Source: Lagopus muta (Eukaryota > Chordata > Aves > Galliformes > Phasianidae). Taken from it: DNA of 64,000 nt. The translations under genes were made by a program, and so were the position numbers. Below are positions 59,638-64,000 of the stretch, piece by piece. Each line of letters begins with the position of its first letter. Position 1 is the stretch's first letter. The DNA is taken from NCBI RefSeq assembly GCF_023343835.1, contig NC_064437.1, positions 27,007,001 to 27,071,000 of the forward strand. The letters run 5' to 3'. The notes beneath the pieces are model-generated. The model was not told where the DNA came from. It made no database searches and saw only the letters and a list, made by a program, of their open reading frames with translations.

Positions 59638-61649
59638 GATCCAAAATGCCACTGCCGGGGTGGCAGCCAAAAGTTACTAGCATGTTCACATTCACCTGTC
59701 AGAATTCTTCTGCAATATCTGAGTTGGGTGCTTTAAGCCTATATTTGCAATCTGCTGCAGAAAAACCTGTGATAAATTACCAAAGCACTTTGAATACCCC
59801 AACTTTTAGTCAGTTACTCACTTGGGATTCTTCATCAGTTTTCCAGGTTTGTACACTCAACAGCAACAACAACAAGAAAACATTACTTCATTAAGCATTA
59901 TTAAGTGACAAGAGGAGCCAATGCAGAGCGAGGCCCCACTTCACATGGCACACAGGAAGAACAAGGGCAAAAATATAAAGAGAAAAATCATGTGTCCCAT
60001 TCCAAGAAGAGAAGTAGTTAATTCCTAATCCAAGAGTCATTGTTCAGCTGATTAGCAGATGGCACCTAGTAGAAAACAGAAGGCAGTCATTACAAGACAC
60101 ACTTCACTAGCAGTGCCCTGAGCCTAGCCACACTGGATGCCTCACAGAACTGTGTGCTCTGCTCCAAGTAGGCCCAGACGAATACAACCCCAGCTGGAAC
60201 ATGCACCTGTCAGTGCTTACACACCTTGGATTTTCCATCCCACTGCTTCACTGTGCCCCCATTATCATGCAAGTAAAACCCCAGGGCTGTGCATGGTTCT
60301 ACCAGCTCCTATCCAAAGGGGATAGGCTGGGCAGGCCCGGTTGGGGCAGGACGGCAAAAAAAAGAGAACTTTAGTGAATACAACTGCATAACTGCAAGGC
60401 CCTGGAGAATATACTAGAAAGCAATATGCAGGCAGATGTAATTACAGCCTTTACACAGCCCTTTTTCCTGCACTGCTACCTTGCGTGCCTGGTGTGGCTT
60501 TTGGGCTTCCAGCAGCACCAGAAAGATGCACTGTTGCACACCCTCACTGGGCACTGAGAACAAATTTTTGTTGCAGATGCTGATCACATTCCAACTCTAG
60601 AAATCACGTGGCTCAGCTGCACTGCTGCAGTCTCAGCGAGCTTTGTAGGGATCAGAGAGAACTGTGCTTGAAAACTTGAAAAGCTGATCACTGAGTGGCA
60701 ACAGAGATGTGGTCTAGCACTTCTACTGAATAAGCCTGCAGCAACTTCAGTGTGCTCTACTGAAATATATATATATATCATTCTGACTAATACTGCCAGT
60801 CCTAAGACCAAAATTTAGTTCCTAAAATCCCATGATGTAGGTTTAAAAATATTGGAGTCCCAATAGTGTGGTCAGCAGAGCTCTTTGCCTGTATAGTCTC
60901 TCTGATCCCTTGTTTCCCTACACTGCTCACAAAAGCATTCAAATCCCTGGGAAGAAGTGCATTTAGGTGCTGTAGGACAGTGTCCTGCTGGTGTACCTAC
61001 TGCACTAAGAACTACGGCTAAAGCAGTTAAGGATCCCCAGTCAAATTAATACACTCATTTTACATTTCTCTTGGAGAAGAGGTGGAAGACTCAAACATTC
61101 TGCGCATAGGGATCTGGAGAGCCACTGCCCATCGCTCCAGACCACAACTTCCCAGCCTGGGTCTGGGCTGCTGTGTACAATCAGCACCCAGGAGACCTCG
61201 GAGCCCTGCTGTGGTGGCTCCAACAGGTGACTGGGAGGATCTCTGTCAATGTTTTGGGGAGGTGCACGAAGGACAGAGCATCACTGTGGTGCATGTACGT
61301 GCCTGATGAGGTGGCCTTGCTGTGGGAGCTGCAGCTGCGCCGCAGAAGCCTCCCGCTGCACTTCGGCAGCAGTCTCATCATCTCAGTTGTGGACCTGCAT
61401 GGCCCAGAGCTCTGCTGCCAGCTGGACTGCTGAGCCCCGACAGTTGCCACTGAAGCCGCATTCCTCCTTTGTTCCATTCAGTTGTTTAGTTCAAGTCCCC
61501 AGGAAGGAGAAAATAGGATTGCGCTATGTACCGACAAGCACGCTAACAGACAGTAACTGCACAATGACAACAGGTTTCTACCTACTGCTTTCAAAAATAT
61601 TGACATGTTACTACAGAAAAAGAAAAAGCATCTTGGTTCTTTTTTCCAG
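59638..61649. other. Unassigned region
   Basis: About 2 kb with no recognised gene. A GC-richer stretch at 61,170-61,433 (plus) has an 86-codon frame ending DLHGPELCCQLDC, but overlapping frames are open too and I cannot identify it. A short TA repeat sits at 60,766-60,778. Confidence 0.5.
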
Positions 61650-62385
61650 AGTGCTGAAACACTTCTCTGCAGAAGACGTCCTGGAGAAGCTAATGCTGGA
61701 GCTCTCAGGTGGAGATCTGGAAGGAGTGGATTTGGAGCTGGGGATGGATGTGGATGAGCTCCTTCAGGAACCTTCTGACATGCCTCTGGGATGCTGGGCA
61801 GAGTCTGTGACCCAGGCAGAGGACTCCAGCTCCGCTTCAGCTCCTCCTGAAGTAACTGCAAAGACCCAGCAGATGTGCTCCAGCTGGGCAGAGAAAAAGC
61901 CTTTGCTGCTGAAGATGACTATGATGATCTAATGCTGGAGCTGTCAGATGAAGATTTGGAAGGAGAAGAGGATTTGGAGCTGGGGACGGATGTGGATGAG
62001 CTCCTTTAGGAATCCTCTGACATGCCTCAGGGATGCTGGGCAGAGTCTGTGAGCCAGGCAGAGGACTCCAGTTCCGCTTCAGTGCCTCCTGAAGTAACAG
62101 CAAAGAGCCAGCAGCTGTGCTCCACCGGGGCAGGGAAAGTTCGCTTCTCTGCAGAAGATGACTTGGAGACGAGATTTAGATGACTTGGATGACTGAACGA
62201 CGAGATTTTGTTTCTCTTCAAGCACCTGCAAGAGAAGCAGAGACACACGTGGAACGCAGTGCATCAGTTCCAGAAGCTGTGTGCGCAGCTGCACGGAAGC
62301 GCAGAGCAGCTGAGATGTGTGGCAGTGCTGTGAGTGCCACCGCTGACGGCACGGAGGAGCCTCCGTGGTTGCTGAAAAGATAAAA
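61650..62385 (+). pseudogene. Inverted, rearranged ZC3H11A-like fragment
   Basis: A 'tttttccag' acceptor precedes a phase-2 segment encoding FSAEDVLEKLMLELSGGDLE and two further C-terminal modules. The frame is broken by an extra A in an A5 run at 61,894-61,898. A TAG lies at 62,007-62,009 within the next module, and a third module breaks off after about FSAEDDLETRF. From about 62,194 the sequence switches to a copy of the exon 6 acceptor region and exon 6 (62,223-62,364: ARKRRAAEMCGSAVSATADG), which diverges after GAGGAGCCTCC. Module order relative to exon 6 is reversed compared with the minus-strand gene. Non-functional as a ZC3H11A-like protein. Confidence 0.85.
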
Positions 62386-63366
62386 ATGCACCAAAGAGCG
62401 AAGGACCTTATAGCCACGTCTCACTTATGCCCTTCAAAGTCTTTTTTCATGCCTGAAATTTGCTGTCAGCATTGTTCCTATTCTGAAAGTACAGCAGTGG
62501 GATCTAAGGTAGGCTCTCATGGACACAAGGAGATCCCTCTTCTTGGAGAGAATGAAGAATGAAGGCTTCCTTTTCTGGGGAACATACTGACTCAGTTACT
62601 TCTTGGTATCACATGAGAACTCCTCTGTAAACCCAGCTTGCTGAGGGCACATTGCTGCTCAGAGATTGCCTGCCTCCTCCCTCTAAGTGAAGGACAGTAG
62701 GAGCAGCTCCAGATGGCACAGAGACACTGCAGGCAGAGGGGCAGAAGCCTCCCGTGCTGCCTTCCAGGTGTACAGCCATGTGTGACGCAGTCCAGATCGA
62801 TGCACCTGAAGTATGGAAGACGAAAAAGGGAGTGGGGCATTCCAGCTTTTAGTTAAAAAACATATTCACTGCCTTCTAGTGAAGTGTTGCTGTGTGCAGA
62901 CTGTCAGTGCACATCCACCGAATCCAGAGTGGTTGGATGTGTTGTAATTCTAAGGGCTTTCAAATTTTCGGAGAAAGTTCTAGATGAGTTGCAGCACACC
63001 TTCCCAGGGCGACAGCAAAGGCAACATCCAGACCCTTGAGCAGGAGAGCTGTCACTGGGTCAACTATCTAACACTTGGGTCAACTAACTAACTATCTTAG
63101 TGATACCTAGCGAGTTAGTTGTGTTCTGCCAGAGATTGAGTAAGTATGCCACGCTCTTCTAGAATAGAATCAAAGGTCAGAAGTAAGTCCACCGTAAGAC
63201 AGTGAGATGGCAAAATCTCTTAGTTAACGTGAAAAAAACATCACCACCTCCCTGCCTACACTGGGCAGCACAGCCGTAGGCATACACATACTCATGAAAT
63301 TTAAAGGGGACATTCTATGTACAGCTTTAATTTACATGAGAACAGCGTTCCTGTACAGAAAGCTGT
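62386..63366. other. Unassigned region with RNF2-3'UTR-like segment
   Basis: No coding exon supported. The only recognised content is the RNF2 3'UTR copy, listed separately, with more diverged similarity extending left to about 62,870. Confidence 0.5.
62956..63054 (+). repeat. Copy of RNF2 3'UTR segment
   Basis: These 99 bp ('gctttcaaattttcggagaa' to 'ggagagctgtca') match 48,908-49,006 with a single visible mismatch. Weaker similarity extends about 80-100 bp to the left of each copy, and similarity stops on the right. Confidence 0.95.
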
Positions 63367-63551
63367 TTATTTTGTTGCAATGATTTGAAATTCCTGCAGT
63401 GAATTCAGAACAGCACAACTGTAGTTCTCTTCCCTAGTGTGGGGCAGGAGCAGAATACAGCGAGGAATTGGCAGAATTTCCAAATCCTTCAAGGAACGTG
63501 CTGAATTCATGGTGGTCAGCCTGCCCACATCATGCTTATTTGTTTCAGGAT
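63367..63551 (-). CDS. Possible terminal exon of an unidentified minus-strand gene
   Basis: A 'ccactgtggcag' acceptor precedes a 61-codon frame (phase 1; starts PETNKHDVGRLTTMNSARSL, ends LQEFQIIATK) with a TAA stop at 63,367. The composition looks protein-like but I do not recognise the family. TRMT1L would be expected next to RNF2, but this does not resemble the TRMT1L sequence I know. It does not join in phase with the exon at 63,942, so an intervening exon or a different model is needed. Confidence 0.3.
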
Positions 63552-63941
63552 CTGCCACAGTGGTTAAAGAGGTTTAAATCCCGCATTGTGCCTCTCACAG
63601 ATCCTGGTCTCTTTACAACACGGACAAGTACTACGCTGGATTCAAACCAACAACTGTTTTCTTCACCTTGTCACGTAAACACTGCTTCTAGCATTATGCT
63701 TTCAAAGAACAGTCTCTCTCTAAGATGACTGCCAAGCCCAGCTGTTTGTGAAACGGCTGCTGTTTTTCTTACCTTGTTCTCATCATGGGGACTTCAGGTA
63801 GAACACAGAGCCACATTTTCCTGTACAAGACACAGTAAAACTGTTGCATGGTGGCACTAAACGTGGACATTAAAGCAAATGTGTTCTTCATTAACAGGTT
63901 TGAGCTCTATGAACAAACCAAAAACTGAGCACCTTACTTAC

Positions 63942-64000
63942 CTCAGCATCCAGAATCAATGATCCCAACTGCTGCATTTCCTTCTTTAGCACTGAGATAC
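63942..64000 (-). CDS. Possible internal exon, cut by window end
   Basis: On the minus strand, sequence entering from beyond 64,000 reads ISVLKKEMQQLGSLILDAE and ends in phase 0 at a strong GTAAGTAAGG donor. Only this frame is open over the 59 visible bases. The helical, heptad-like peptide is not identified. Confidence 0.35.

Noticed and set aside
63367-64000. TRMT1L as the gene at the right edge
   Set aside because: Synteny suggested it, but the visible peptides do not resemble the TRMT1L sequence I know, so no symbol is given.

Overview
This window is vertebrate nuclear DNA from a bird, most likely a galliform. Fifteen CR1 LINE fragments lie in both orientations, several ending in the typical CR1 3' motif (ATTCTATGATTCTGTGA). 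There are also LTR-type fragments, long microsatellites, two CpG islands and genes split into small exons with GT-AG introns. The species cannot be named from sequence alone.

Layout. Positions 1-11,944 are intron 1 of NIBAN1 (minus strand), whose first coding exon (11,945-11,999) sits in a CpG island. About 20 kb of repeat-bearing intergenic DNA follows. A second CpG island (about 32,850-33,850) holds the promoter and noncoding exon 1 of RNF2 (plus strand). RNF2 coding exons 2-7 (42,622-47,144) join into a complete 336-residue RING2 protein, followed by a 3'UTR to about 49,190. NIBAN1 and RNF2 are divergently transcribed, as in the human 1q25 order NIBAN1-RNF2-TRMT1L.

The unusual part is 49-63 kb. 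A minus-strand gene related to ZC3H11A (a TREX-associated CCCH zinc-finger protein) can be read from splice signals and family motifs. Its exons lie at 57,106-57,293, 56,879-56,927, 56,538-56,627, 55,370-55,876, 54,177-54,683, 53,703-53,863 and a terminal exon ending at 50,704. Three features set it apart. The N-terminal zinc-finger region appears reduced to a short stretch in which the Cys positions are Ser. A 507-nt exon carrying the family's 'IKTLEEI' motifs is present twice in tandem, nearly identical and in matching phase. The conserved acidic C-terminal module is amplified into seven in-frame copies of 81 codons (243 bp).

To the right, an inverted, frameshifted copy of parts of this gene lies on the plus strand (61,650-62,385). 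Beyond it, a 99-bp near-identical copy of RNF2 3'UTR sequence recurs at 62,956-63,054. The ZC3H11A-like block is thus bracketed by direct copies of RNF2 3'UTR DNA, which suggests segmental insertion and rearrangement. The last 650 bases carry minus-strand exon-like segments of a gene I could not identify.
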